A stretch of DNA of 64,000 nt from Liolophura sinensis (lineage: Eukaryota > Mollusca > Polyplacophora > Chitonida > Chitonidae). The notes beneath the pieces are model-generated. The model was not told where the DNA came from. It did no database searches and saw nothing but the letters and a program-made list of their open reading frames with translations. The position numbers were made by a program, and so were the translations under genes. Where the stretch lies: contig NC_088303.1 of assembly GCF_032854445.1 (NCBI RefSeq), positions 11,105,501-11,169,500 on the forward strand, read 5' to 3'. Below, in pieces: positions 18,077 to 29,574 of the stretch. Within the stretch, counting starts at the first letter, position 1. Each line of letters opens with the position of its first letter.

Positions 18077-21000
18077 TCAGCTGTATATTTTTCTCAGGAG
18101 TAAAGTTTTCAAAGACGATTTAAATAATGATAAAGAGGTGATTTCTTTTAAATTGGAGGGCAGTTTATTCCATTCGATCGGTCCTTTTATTTTACAAGTG
18201 AGTAGGGATAGATTGCTTCTATGAAATGGTCGGTGTAAGTTAAAATATGATGTTCTAGTTGGATAGCAGTGAATATCAGACTGTTTTGTAAAGTAAGTAC
18301 GGGTGTATAATGGAGTAATGCTAGGATTGTAGAAGTATTTGTGAACTAACTGGAGTGTCTGAAAGGTGTTAACCGCGGTAACAGGTAAGATATTATACTC
18401 AGTAAAAATAGGCGCGGTGTGTTCGTATTTATGAGAGGAGGTAATAATGCGTAATGCTCGTTTTTGAAGACGGATCAGGGGAAGAAGATGTGTTTCATAC
18501 GTATTTCCCCACACAGCATTGCAGTACGTAATATATGGGTTAATGAGTGCATAGTACAGGATGAACAGAGTATTTTTCTTTAGGGCATATTTAATATTAT
18601 TTATCACCCCTAAATTACAGCATATTTTTTACAGATATTATTTATGTGGTTTGTCCACGTTAATCTTTCATTGAAAGTTATACCTAAGAAATTGAAGGTC
18701 TTGATTTTTTCGATATTTACGCCTGCTATAGCCAGGAAAGGAGTAGCATGATTATTTATTCTGCGATTGGGAGCGATGTACATAAATTTGGTTTTCTTAA
18801 TATTAAGAGAGAGTTTATTACAACATAGCCAATCGTAAATTTTTTCACTTTCACGATTAAAAGTTTCCAGGAGGTGTGCTGGATCATCATTGCAAAGGAC
18901 AGCACTAGTATCATCAGCAAACAATATGATATCAAGTAGAGATGAAACATCTTTAATGTCATTAATGTATATTAAAAAGAGAAGGGGTCCTAGGATTGAG
19001 CCCTGAGGAACACCAATATTCATGTATTTAGTAGTTGATCGGCAATCGTTGTATAAAAGGCAATGTGATCTGTTTTTCAGATAATCATTAAACCATATAT
19101 TACTAAGACCTTTGACACCATAATGGTCGAGTTTTTTCAACAATATATTGTGGTCTACAGTATCAAAAGCCTTTGCAAGGTCTAGAAAAAGAGTGATGCT
19201 GTACTTATTTGTTTCTTTAGCAGTTACTAGTTTATCATATAGAGCAATTATTGCATGTGTAGTAGAGTGATGCGATCTGAAACCGAACTGTTGACTGTAT
19301 ATAATATCGTTCATTTCGAGGAACGTCGTCAGACAATTAACCACCAGTTTTTCGATGATTTTGCTGAAACACGGTAAGACAGATATTGGTCGGTAATTTT
19401 CATTTCACCCGATTTATACACTGGTGTGAGTTTAGCACTTTTCATTTTATCAGGGAATATTCCAGTTTGAAACGATAAGTTTATTATATGGGGTCAGCGG
19501 TTTCGCTATTGCTGTGGCACAATACTTTACAACTGAAACACGAATCTCATCTAGGCCAGGAGAGCTATTCTTCAGTCCCATGATAACATCTACAACTTCT
19601 GCTGAGGTACAGGGATCGAGACTGAAATTTGGTACTGATGGTGTTTTGAGAAAAGTTTCAAAATTTTGCCCCATCTGCGGTATCTCAACAGCAATAACAC
19701 TTGGGGCTGTGTTAAAGTAACAATTAAAATTGTCTGCTATGCTCTGACGATCACTGTCTTCAATATCATTTATATAAAAAGATTTAGGTAGTACATTATT
19801 ACGTTTCGTCTGTATAAGTTCATTTATTATTTTCCATGTGCCCTTTATGTTATTGTTGACCAGATTAAATTGATTGTCATAATAAGATTTTCTGGAAATA
19901 CGAAGTGTGTGATTTAATTTATTTCTATATGTTCTGTATTGCTTACTTATCGTGCTGTCATTATGCTTCAGGTGTAGTTTATACAATTTATTCTTTTCTT
20001 TGCATTAATTTAAAATGGCTGAGCTTATCCAAGGTTTTGTTTTTTATTGCTATGTTTAAATTTACGAAGTGGAAAGCACTGATCATAAATGGATTTAAAT
20101 TGCTCTAGAAAAGAGTCATATGCGACATTGGTACCGCTTTCATTAAACACGTGATTCCATTTATAATTATTCAAACATGCTTTAAAGTTAAGCTTATTAT
20201 TTTCAGACGTTTATAGATTGGGATAGGTTTGCTTTCGTTCATATCATATAATGGCTGACTGCTAAAATGAAAAATGGGAAAAGAGAATGGGAAAAAGAAT
20301 CAGTCAAGAGAATGCCGGAACTCAATGCACTTTGGTGATGATTCGTAAATATGTTGTCGATCAAAGTTGCAGTCCTATCGGTTATTCTTGTGGGCTTTGT
20401 AATTTTGGGGGAAAAATGGAACGATTTAAGGTTTTCTAAGAAATACTTTGACGGTAGGTGTGTGTCTGCTTTGAATAAATCAATGTTGAAATCACCAAAT
20501 ATTGTACAGAGTTTGTTTTCAGGCCTGATGGTCTCCAAAATTGAGGACAGTTGATCGTTGAAACAATCAACACTTTTACCCGGTGGCCTATAAAAGATAC
20601 CTATGATTTGTTTATTTTGTTTTTGAGCAGTTTCTATGAACAAACTCTCATATTTGCCATCATCATCAACAAGACTGAGATCTTCTCTAATAAAACATTC
20701 ACCCAGGCTGGTATGGACAAAAAGAACTAGGCCTCCCCCTTTTCTTTTAGAGCGAGATGAGAAGAACGATTTATAATTAAGGATATCATAAAGGTGTTCT
20801 GTTCCTGGATTGAGCCAGCTCTCAGACATTCCTATGATTGAAAAATGATAATCTAGACTTATGATGTAGGGCAAAATCTCAGAGTAGTGTTTTTTTAAAC
20901 TTCTTGCATTTAAGTGTAACACAGAAAATGGTTGTTTTTTGCTATCTAAGAAAGGTCTTGACAAAGTCTTAAAAGACTCTTCAAGAAAATAATTAGCCTG

Positions 21001-21249
21001 GTGATCGTGGATCTCTCTCCAGTAATCTTGTTCCTCGGAGGAATCGTCAGTTATATACTGGGTGCCATCGATTACATTTATATGTATTGGGTTAAAACAA
21101 AGATTGTCAAGGTCTAAAACTGCAGAGGTCGATTTTATCACTGGGTTTACAGGATTGTTATGCACAGTGGAGTCAGTAAAATCTATGCAATCATAAAAAG
21201 GTAACTGTTCAAGAGTCGATGTGCCCTCATCGTTGTTATTATCAGCCAT
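18077..21249 (-). pseudogene. LINE ORF2: endonuclease + reverse transcriptase, broken
   Basis: Endonuclease at 21249-20239: SVLHLNARSL, IGMSESWL, YRPPG, FGDFNIDLF and TRITDRTATLIDNIFTN; the final TDHFPI motif (kept in copy 2) is destroyed here by a copy-1-specific change near 20275-20300. A linker lies at 19986-19450. Reverse transcriptase at 19344-18610 has LFLDLAKAFDTVDH, GVPQGSILGPLLF and the catalytic FADDTS, then a C-terminal part (18607-18077). Frameshifts lie near 20220, 19445, 19400 (11-bp loss removing part of FKNYRPIS) and 18608. Several lesions are shared with copy 2; the 11-bp loss and endonuclease change are not. Confidence 0.85.
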
Positions 21250-22138
21250 AATATTGCAAGACAGATTTCAATGATACGGCTGATGAGAGGCATACATACT
21301 TTAAGGTCCCAATTTGAATATACACAATAATATAACAACAGTAGTGAAATAAAAAGGTGCAAACATATACACAGTGATCAAAGCGCTTACTGTACATCCT
21401 CGCTGATCGATGACTCCTGTAGGCTATGTGCAGGGATAAGATTTAAAGAGGAATAAAAAAGGCATGAAACAGGAATAAGTAAACAAAACAAAATATAATA
21501 ATTGATTACTGGAGTTTAGATTTTCTAAGACATAAAAGACAGAATTACTACAGTATGGCAGATGAGACATTCAAATCTTACATATTTAGAAGTTTGAGAT
21601 CCAATTTACAGTACTTGTGTTACACACAAACTGACACTCTGATCAAAGGGAGATTAACGTATCACATGGTATTAATAAGAGTAATTCAGATGAATACTAT
21701 CAGAACAGGTTTTCTCAATGTTGGTCAAGTACCAAGATATTGAAATGCAAGATCTGTACGTCATGGTCAAGCAGGGTGTACATGCAAATACATAAAGGCA
21801 GTGGCTTTTAATACATGATATTTATCTAATTAATTGTAATAGTTGTCGCTCACAGGTGGTCAAAGGGAGATAAATGTAGTGCAACAAGGAAATGCAATAC
21901 ACGCCATGTAAATGATATGAGTTAAGTATCATCATTATTAAGTACATAAATGTGGAACTGAGATAAACGTCTGCGTGACACTGTTCAGTAGTGGGTGAAA
22001 GGATGTGTTCAATTACCACATGTATAAGGAGCAAAATGATCTGATTTGTTTGTCAACTGAACTCACTTTGTCCCTGGCACCTGACAGATGACCTAACAAT
22101 GCACAGCAGCAGATTGAGGGATGCAGTTTTCAGATGGT
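21250..22138 (-). other. Spacer between LINE ORF1 and ORF2
   Basis: About 0.9 kb without a substantial open frame on the LINE strand, which is longer than usual between the two LINE genes. It may be degenerate ORF1 3' sequence or an inserted segment. Identical layout in copy 2 (62562-63450). Confidence 0.5.
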
Positions 22139-23038
22139 TCAGTCTCTCATTATTTTCCATGGACCTATGCCGTTCATAGGCCTAGTTTCCAGGATAACAT
22201 CAGTATCAACCACTCTAATTCGTGTCTGTTTATTTTCAGTGGACCTAATTTTGTAGGCCAATCTTCCTCGTTCTCTTTTCAGTTCTGGTGGAAGATCAGT
22301 TCTAACTGACATTTTCTTTCCTCGCAAAACGGACGTCGCCTGTAAAATCTTGTCCCTGTCACTTGTGTGCACCAATCGCATTATGATGGGCTGATGTGGG
22401 TTGGTATTACTTGGATGACTTGATTTTGGTAATCGATGAACATTGCCGATTTGCAGTTTTTGTGCCCATTCTGCATCTAGCCCCATTTCGGTTGATAAAA
22501 ATGTCCTGATAAACTGATGGGTATTTTCGGTTTCACTCGTTTTAGGAACGCCATAGAAGAAAAGGTTGTTTTTTCTATTATGTATCTCCAGGCGAAGTAA
22601 TTTTTTCTCCAATTCTGCGACGTAATTCATTAGTTTTTGTTCTGTGGATGTGATGGAATTTTCGATTTCCTCTACTTTGTCACTTAACATACTAACACTG
22701 TCCTCCACATTCGAGAATTTTCCTTCCAGTTTGCTTACCCTCTCGTTTATCTGTTTCACATCCTGTTTAATGTTTTTCACATCTGACTGAATTGAAACAA
22801 GTTTCTGATTTAAGGCTGTGTTCATAGTCAGGATAGTTGCATGTAAATCAGCAAGTGTTACTTGGACAGAGCTTGGATTCTCACTGGCAGTGGTTGTTTC
22901 CTCAGGCTTGGGTGAGGTTGTTGTTGAAGCAAATAATGTCCTCGATTCTCCTTCGTCTCCAGCTTCATTATTTGATTTACCCATTCTTCTGGTACTCGCC
23001 TGAGTTTTTCTGCTTGTTGGTTTGTCTTTTGGGGGCAT
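22139..23038 (-). CDS. LINE ORF1 protein, coiled coil + RRM-like
   Basis: An intact 299-codon frame. Residues 1-60 are basic and Ser/Thr-rich (MPPKDKPTSRKTQAS). About 60-145 has heptad-like Leu/Ile/Val spacing (VKNIKQDVKQINERVSKLEG), predicting a trimerising coiled coil. About 146-290 resembles the RRM/CTD of L1-type ORF1 proteins (transposase_22 style): NNLFFYGVPK, IGNVHRLPK, KMSVRTDLPPELKRERGRL. Such proteins bind element RNA and act as chaperones. It is 3 residues shorter than copy 2, which reads RLANVAYKI where this reads RLAYKI (9-bp difference). The start is the first Met of the open frame. Function now is doubtful because ORF2 is dead. Confidence 0.8.
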   Translation of the reverse strand: MPPKDKPTSRKTQASTRRMGKSNNEAGDEGESRTLFASTTTSPKPEETTTASENPSSVQVTLADLHATILTMNTALNQKLVSIQSDVKNIKQDVKQINERVSKLEGKFSNVEDSVSMLSDKVEEIENSITSTEQKLMNYVAELEKKLLRLEIHNRKNNLFFYGVPKTSETENTHQFIRTFLSTEMGLDAEWAQKLQIGNVHRLPKSSHPSNTNPHQPIIMRLVHTSDRDKILQATSVLRGKKMSVRTDLPPELKRERGRLAYKIRSTENKQTRIRVVDTDVILETRPMNGIGPWKIMRD

Positions 23039-23140
23039 CTCTCACCTACTTTTAGGGCCTATTAAGTGCGTAAAATCCCTGCACACGGCCTCAGATAAGC
23101 CAAACCTTTTTCACCAGTCAACAACTCTGTCCGCCATATT

Positions 23141-24420
23141 GGATCATATTAAAACACTAAAATTGTGCAATAAAAGTTATCCTTGAATTAAAAACTGCAT
23201 TTCATTTAAACAATAATCTTGTTTCTTTTTACGTCTCCATGTTAGTAACTAATGTGATACAAAAAGCTACAGAACAAATACAATTTTTGCCCAAGGTAAG
23301 CGGTCTGGGATGCAATAAATAACAGCACATTTTAATCATAATGTAAACACTCATAATGCCACTGATAGAAATGAGACATCATACAAATATTACAATTCAA
23401 AACATAACTAAATAAATTTATTATTGTTCCAACGTCTGGTATTCTGTTCTTTATTTGAATAAACCAAAAATATACGCCAGATAACAGAAGTTTATGAAAA
23501 TGTGAATGAGAATGAGAAGCTCTCATTGACAGACCTGACGGAAGTCACTGAGCAAACTACACCGAGTTATCTGACATAAAAGTACCAAAGCTGGTCAAAG
23601 AAATCCCCTCGGACTTCTAGGCTCATCTTATTAACGGTGAGCAGCAACTGAGTGAGAAAGGCAAAGATTCAATACAAAGATAAAGACACGAGTGATGTGA
23701 GTCTACGTCCTAGCAAACTTATTAGCGTCCAACTTGCATCTTGGGTACAAAAGTAATAAATTATTAGTGTATCTGACAAGACATACAAAAAATTACCTGT
23801 ACGAGCCGAATCTCACTGAAAGATATGCATTAACCTGAATGAATTTTAAGGTAATCCTGAAATAAAAGTTAAACCAATTAACTTTGGCACACAGTCAACC
23901 CCGAAGCCACTGAGCTTGATAATAATGAGACGGTAAGGATTCGCTGCTGAGGGGAAATGTAAACGTAGAAACACCGAAAGTTACCTATCACCATGTTTAA
24001 GCTCTCTGATAAGCCTAAAAACTCCAATCCTTTTTTTTAACTCCGCATACATTTTGATGTCATTTATGAAAACTGTTGTCAACTTTAACTCAACCATGTC
24101 TCACCATCACGCGGAAATTACCTTGTTATCTCCAACATATCCCAAGTACAACCTGGAATGGCCACGGTTTGTTTAGCTACATCTGCTCCATGTAAGCGAG
24201 GCTATAACAATTCGTCACAATGGTGTAGACAACAGAGGGTTACGTAGTACATACTCAGTATGATATTCTTTAGTTCTTCCAAAAATTCACAACACTCTGA
24301 CCTATTTCAACAGGGAGTTCTTATTCCACACGCTCATGTACATAATATACATAACAATGTGTAAATTCTTATGTGTCTTTCCCCAGTGTTTCTTACACAC
24401 TACGTCTGCTTCCCAGTCAG
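23141..24420 (+). other. Degenerate upstream/intron region of D
   Basis: Bases 23180-23310 recall the upstream sequence of the C1q genes (AAAACTGCAT, CTTGTTTCTTTT, CCCAAGGTAAG) but the TATA and exon 1 are gone. Bases 23590-23830 resemble 30590-30800 upstream of gene E. Bases 23990-24420 resemble the C1q-gene intron (CCATGTTTAAGCTCTCTGATAAGCC; the GATAACATT..CACCATGGT block is degenerate) and end in a TCCCAGTCAG acceptor-like sequence. No coding frame. Confidence 0.55.
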
Positions 24421-25091
24421 ATTACCTTGGGCCTTATTATGGACGGTAGAGGAGGGCTCCAGGATCTTGCAGGAACTGATCAGGATGGTGCACGTAACGT
24501 TGCTGGACGACCCCGGAGGACTCGAAATGCTTGGGAGACGCGGAGGTACAGCAATACACTGAGGTGCTGGTAGAGTCAGAGAGCTTGGAGCACTTGGCGG
24601 TACAAGGTGGACCTTCTGGCAGACAACATTTCCGGGAACTGCCTCAACCGACAATACTCAGGACGCTGTGGCCACATCTGTGGTCAGAACCACTGACCGG
24701 TACTTCTACAAACCCACACCTGTTATTTATTTATTTGATTTTTGTTTTACGCCGCACTCAAGAATATTTCACTTGTACGACGACGGCCAGAATTATGGTA
24801 GGAGGAAACCGGACAGAGCCGGGGGGAAACCCACGACCACCCAGACCTGTTGGCCTTGACCACATCATCACAAACATCAATGACGGGTACAACACAGAAT
24901 ATGGCGTTTTCACTGCTCTCGTGCCAGGGATCTATTCCATCAACTACCACGGACGAACCAAGAAAGGCAGCAACAAAGAAGCCCAGGTGGATCTGACCCA
25001 GGACGGAGAAGTCGTCAACTCGGCCAAGGCAGAAGGTGATTGTGTCAAGGCCTTCAACTCCGCCGTCCTCTACCTTGGCCAGTTTGAATAA
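24421..25091 (+). pseudogene. Gene D: C1q-family exon 2 pseudogene with SINE
   Basis: It starts after CAG at the usual exon 2 position (ATTACCTTGGGCCT) and hits a stop in frame at CGG-TAG. The GGX tract is frameshifted and reduced. The C1q coding part resumes (TTDRYFYKPTP), is split by a 120-bp insertion (24725-24844), then continues (DHIITNINDGYNTEYGVFTA, GIYSINYHG) and ends early at GQFE-stop, losing the last 50 or so residues. No exon 1 was found upstream. It is clearly non-functional. Confidence 0.9.
24725..24851 (-). mobile_element. SINE insertion in gene D, with TSD
   Basis: A 120-bp 3' portion of the window's common SINE, reversed: read on the minus strand it ends in CTCAAG-inverse TTCTTGAGTGCGGCGTAAAA and an AAATAAATAAAT tail. 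It is flanked by the 7-bp target duplication ACCTGTT (24718-24724 and 24845-24851). The intact genes read CACCTGTTGGCTTTGACC at this site, confirming the insertion point. Confidence 0.9.
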
Positions 25092-26255
25092 ATAAACGAG
25101 CCAGTTTACAATTCATTGAGTTCTCTCCTAAGTTTACTCTCGGGCTTGTTTGCATGAAGCACAGTGCAGTATATTATGTATATTCTCTGTAAAACACATT
25201 TTGACTGTAGATACACATAATAAAGTTTACAGAGTGATTTTAACACGCTGAGTCCAATAATATAAATATGTACACTTATTTCTCAGCAAAATCAACGAAA
25301 TTCCATGTCACAATTTTCTTTATAACTTCCCCACTACAGTTTTCAGTGTCATTCTGATCACATTTCAGTGAAATTAAAATGTCTATGTCATGAAACAATT
25401 CTCTGCATTTTGTTTATTATTTTTGCTTATATTGTTTTCATATTAATTTCTTGTTGTTTGTTAACATTCTGCAGGATAGGCTATAATTATTGTTCCTTAA
25501 CATTGCATTGATACAGACCTGTGGTATGAACAGTTAGAATGAAACCCTGACAAAGGTAAGCTCTCTGGGGTCTGGCTTTCAACGGTTACATGTGACTTTC
25601 TGCCAACTATAACATTGTTGCTCAACTATTGCTCTAGACTTACACCCTAAACTATAGTCTATTATAATGTTCATAAAGTATGTTCGAAACTCAGAAACTA
25701 ATGCTAGGAAATAAGAAACGTCTGCTGTGGTCTTTCTGTTAGCATAAAAACAAATAAACCCACAATCGTCGTGTAGAGCGACTTCAGAAGAGCCATTCAT
25801 CCAGAGCTGCACAAAGCTCCCAGGTGTCAGTCACCCAGACACCCAGACACCGAAATCCGGCATTGGTAATCGCTAATGCTAAAATTATAGCAGTCGTCGA
25901 CAATTGCAAAGACATTTCTGTCCCGGTCTTGGACAAAAAATATCTAGATTTCTCCACTTTCGTAGTTCGTGAGACTTTGGAATTAATCGATGGAACTCAT
26001 AGAACCATTTACGTATAGTTTTGTTTGTTGAAGATAATGCCCTTTTCTCCATTCATATGGTGTGCAAATTTCTGAGAATGCTCTTTAGTAACTTGCCAAA
26101 GGTCGATTGTTCACCTTGGGCATTCCGGTTTCCTTTATTCAGTATTCAATCGGCATTCCATGCCAGGTGCAAATACTTATCTATAAGCTCAAACAGCAAT
26201 CAAATAAATACATCATTTCAGCTACTGGAGGTGAACTGTATTTCAATAATCTGCT
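25092..26255. other. Degenerate 3' flank of gene D
   Basis: Faint similarity to the C1q-gene 3' flank (CAGTGTCATTCTGATCACATTTCAGTGAAATTA; later AACTTGCCAAAGGTCGATTGTTCACC). Near 25575 a short piece resembles the TIR of the element at 26568. No gene supported. Confidence 0.5.
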
Positions 26256-26259
26256 GGGC

Positions 26260-26370
26260 GCCGTCGCATAAATGAAATATTCTTGAGTACAGCGTAAAAC
26301 ACCAATCAAATAAAGAAATATTCTTGAGTACAGCGTAAAACTCCAATCAAATAAATAAATATTTCAATAA
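26260..26370 (+). mobile_element. Tandem SINE tails
   Basis: GAAATATTCTTGAGTACAGCGTAAAACNCCAATCAAATAAA occurs twice in a row (from 26274 and 26327). The preceding CTGGGCGCCGTCGCATAA matches the GGCCGTCGTCGTATAAG segment just before the tail in the copy at 39.99 kb. Confidence 0.75.
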
Positions 26371-26567
26371 TCACGAGAAAATCTCAAAGAACATATGCAT
26401 ACTCATCATCAACCATAAAAGCGATATTGGTATACCAGGCTTAAGGTGTTGCATGCAAGACAATCCATGTATCAACCGTCATCCGTTTAAAGAACATTCC
26501 TTTATCAATTAAAAAAGAGCAGCCATAAAAAGGAACAAAAAAAAGAGCAAAAAAAATAGATCGTCAG

Positions 26568-27733
26568 CTGTTACATGCTAGGAAAAATATTATTACTTCC
26601 GGTTACGTGTGACCTTTTGCCAATTATAACACGGTCGTTCTGGCTTTAAGGCTCTGTGTAATGAAATAGAGCAGTATATAAAGTAAGAAATCAGGACAGA
26701 TTCATTGCCCCCATTTTTGAATGATACCAGAAAGACAAAAATGTATCTGAGATACCCTTTGATTTCAGCTGTTTATATTATGGACTTTTATTACAATTTT
26801 ATTACAGGCGATGCTTATTACGGACAACAGCCTCGTTGACTCCTGTGGTTATCGCGCTAGCTCGCTGCAACCATCGAGGCCACGACCAGTGTTCGAATCC
26901 AACTCTCGTTGTTTAGGATTTAAGTGAAGTGGTTTGTCATATATCTGGCGAAAATCAGTGGTCCATTCCGGACGCTACGATTTCGTCAACCGGTAAACTT
27001 GACTTCCATCAAAGAAGTGAGAAATTCTTGAGCACAACGCTCATCATCAATAATTCATTCATATACAGACATTAATCATAGCTACATTCTGGACACTCCT
27101 TCTATATTCACTTAGAGCAGAACTATCGGACTACTCATCGTACAATCAAGGACATTTTGAGCGAAGGAGTTTGATGGAATCTCCTCGACAAACTAAAGTT
27201 TTCGTTCTAAATGGATATGGAGTTACATCTATCATCAACTGTTACATGTACATATACGGTGTGAGAGTAAAGGTGGTAGTAGATGTATTTCATGACTTTC
27301 ATGGCTTTTCATGTTATATGATAATTTCTTGCCACCTTTCGACAAATAATCTTTTATTTATAAGTATTTCAAGAGTAATTCAAATGAAAGAGCAATGTTT
27401 TTGTACGTGATTACTGTTCTACAGATCTCCATTTGGTGTGCACGCACTGAATTTCTTTTCCAACACAAACAAATCTTCCGGCTGTGCAAGTAATGATGCG
27501 AGCCAGAAACCCTTTCTACAAAGCTGTCGCTTTGCACCTAAAACCTTCCTTGCGTCTTTCTGGTATCATTCAAAAATGGGGGCAATGAATCTGTCCTGAT
27601 TTCTTACTTTATATACTGCTCTATTTCATTACACAGAGCCTTAAAGCCAGAACGACGGTGTTATAATTGGCAAAGGGTCACACGTACCGGAAGTAATAAT
27701 ATTTTTCCCATCATGTAACAGCTGATGATCTGT
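26568..27733. mobile_element. Non-autonomous DNA element, ~170-bp TIRs
   Basis: Bases 26568-26745 and 27555-27733 are inverted repeats of about 175 bp (GATCGTCAGCTGTTACATGC ... at the left; its inverse GCATGTAACAGCTGATGATC, with changes, at the right). The arms differ by a handful of bases. The interior has no transposase and is interrupted by a tRNA-SINE (26826-27060). Diverged pieces of the arm occur near 25575 and 39360-39450. The superfamily cannot be assigned; no clear target duplication was identified. Confidence 0.75.
26826..27060 (+). mobile_element. tRNA-derived SINE, nested
   Basis: The head resembles a tRNA gene: TGGTTATCGCGCTAGCTCG (A-box-like) and GTGTTCGAATCCAAC (B box). A body follows, and a tail GTGAGAAATTCTTGAGCACAACGCTCATCATCAATAA shares TTCTTGAG with the commoner SINE here. 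It sits inside the long-TIR element. Confidence 0.7.
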
Positions 27734-27739
27734 ATACGA

Positions 27740-28780
27740 ATATTTCATACACTTCTGACACATGGCGCCCGAGTGTTCTTTTTTTCACTCCTTCCCCAGG
27801 CGCATTTACCTCCTCAAGATGTATTGTCGTGGAAATTGCGCCAGGCGCAGCTTGAGGCTGCTTCATACAAAGGGTCCCTGGGTTCATGTTGATGCTTTTT
27901 TTTCGGCTAAACAGGAAAATTTTCCAAAGACTCTGGTGTAAGAGCAGTTTTTGCGCACCTGTGGCAGACAATTTAACTTATTTGTTATAATATATATGTA
28001 CATACAAACTGATTGTATAATTTACCTATACTATGCTAAATGATATTTGTAGTTTGTGCTGTAATTGAGAACAAGTTCAAAGGTATCAAACATTACCCGT
28101 TATACATTACCGGACATTGGCATGCCAATCGCCAACCGTTAAACTGATAGTCGTATGCTAATCAGCAATAATCCTTCACGCAGGTAGTCGGATAAACTGG
28201 GAAAAATATTATATACCCTGCGTTGTTTTGAAACGTTTATTTGGATGTTTTCGACTGGTCTTTTCAACAATATTAATGTGTAACGCAATCAGAAAGCGTT
28301 CGTTTACATCCTTCATGGCCCACCGTCGATGTGTCTTGACAACGGAATTTCCCGATCGTCTGAACTTCCAGGACTGGGCGGAGCCTAGGGCGTGTCTGAT
28401 GAAGTTCTAGATCCCACTGATAGATTATGAGATAGCCTTGCCTTATTGTTTGTTTACGAATATTTTTCAATTATAAGTAAGTATTAGACGGAATTAACGT
28501 CAGGCATTCAGATTAACTCAGAGGAACACGATCGCTGTCACCAGAAGTCGCGACTGAGCTAGTTGCTCTACTTACTGCTTACTTTGGGGCTTACTCGACA
28601 GTTTCAGTCTTAAGTGCATGTTATCTTTCCTTCTGTCTGTTCAATACTTCCTTCTCTCAAGTTCAACTTATCCATCTCTCTATCCTGTACGCATCCTCTC
28701 CTTTTCTCTCCTCTGGCCTTTCTCTTCTACCGGCACTTTGAACTTGAAGTATGGGGACAGATATTATTGTGCATCATCAT
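27740..28780. other. No gene seen
   Basis: Short open frames only (86 codons or fewer), none recognisable and none repeated elsewhere in the window. Confidence 0.5.
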
Positions 28781-28781
28781 C

Positions 28782-28835
28782 ATTAAGTGAAATATTCTTG
28801 AGTACGGCGTAAAACAACACACAAATTAATAAACA
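28782..28835 (+). mobile_element. SINE tail remnant
   Basis: AAGTGAAATATTCTTGAGTACGGCGTAAAACAACACACAAATTAATAAA is the SINE tail; a body is not clear upstream. Confidence 0.7.
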
Positions 28836-29570
28836 AATACAATATTGGTATACACCAATGCCACAAAGTCACAGAATTATAAAGGCATATATTTAGGCAT
28901 ATATGAAATATTTAGGCAAATGTGAAAAGGGAAATATAGAATATACACTGACGCGGTCATCATATGATTTGAAGGTTATCAAAGGTTTATTACCCTGGTG
29001 AGCACAAGGCGTAACGGCTACATTGTAATTTGTTACTACCTAATGCATGCGAGATATTTTAATTAAATTTACATATTACCTCCTGAGTATGAAGATATCA
29101 GAACGTTAATCTTGATGTCATAATATGATAAGACGGCATATGGAAAAACATGTCCCACATCGTCATCGTTTGATTCTTTCACAATACTCCCTTCCTAATT
29201 ACAAAGCTGATTGTATCTGTGGCTATTTTATCAGTTTCGGTGTGACATATTACATATAATATTCTAAATATAAACACATCAAACGTTTAGTCGTCATCAC
29301 TGACAGGAGACACAAGTCGTTTAAAATAAAAACCCAAGGACACCTCCATAGAGACTCGTTTTCCTCAGCAGTACATGAAAGAGAACTATTGATATATTTG
29401 CAGCCAACTGCGCGGCTTCAACGCACGTGCAAGTACGTCATGTTAAGACGCACGTGCTCAACACATTAGTCGCGTTTCGCGTTCTTTGAATTACACATTA
29501 AAGCAGTATAACGACGTTCGTGTAAGGGGCTAAAATGAATTTCTATCGAAAATCGTCATTATATGATACA
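28836..29570. other. No gene seen
   Basis: Single-copy AT-rich sequence without an open frame over about 60 codons and without similarity to other parts of the window that I could see. Confidence 0.5.
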
Positions 29571-29574
29571 TCAT

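Larger units (their letters stand above)
1..22679 (+). repeat. Segmental duplication, copy 1
   Basis: Bases 1-22679 align in the same orientation and order with 41291-64000. Shared landmarks include C1q genes A/A' and B/B', the satellite, the 30-bp minisatellites, broken gene C/C', the solo LTR and the LINE. The offset stays between about 41270 and 41630; the shifts come from a few indels (about 375 bp near 780, a two-unit satellite difference, about 290 bp near 12705, minisatellite length). Both ends run off the window or stop at its edge, so the true unit may be the full 41.3 kb. Tandem duplication is the simplest reading; a retained second haplotype in the assembly is the alternative. Confidence 0.93.
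17305..23140 (-). mobile_element. CR1/Jockey-group LINE, copy 1
   Basis: A nearly full-length non-LTR retrotransposon on the minus strand. The 5' end is near 23140 (approximate), ORF1 is 23038-22139, ORF2 (broken) is 21249-18077, and a 3' UTR with CA/TA microsatellites is 18076-17331. The 3' end is a short tandem repeat of (AAATC)n (17305-17330), typical of CR1-like elements rather than a poly(A) tail. ORF2 has an APE-type endonuclease followed by reverse transcriptase. The clade is judged from motif style and tail; a tree could move it. The same insertion is in copy 2, so it predates the duplication. Confidence 0.85.

Noticed and set aside
26826-26895. Functional tRNA gene
   Set aside because: Only A- and B-box-like sequences are present, with no convincing cloverleaf, and a SINE body and tail follow.
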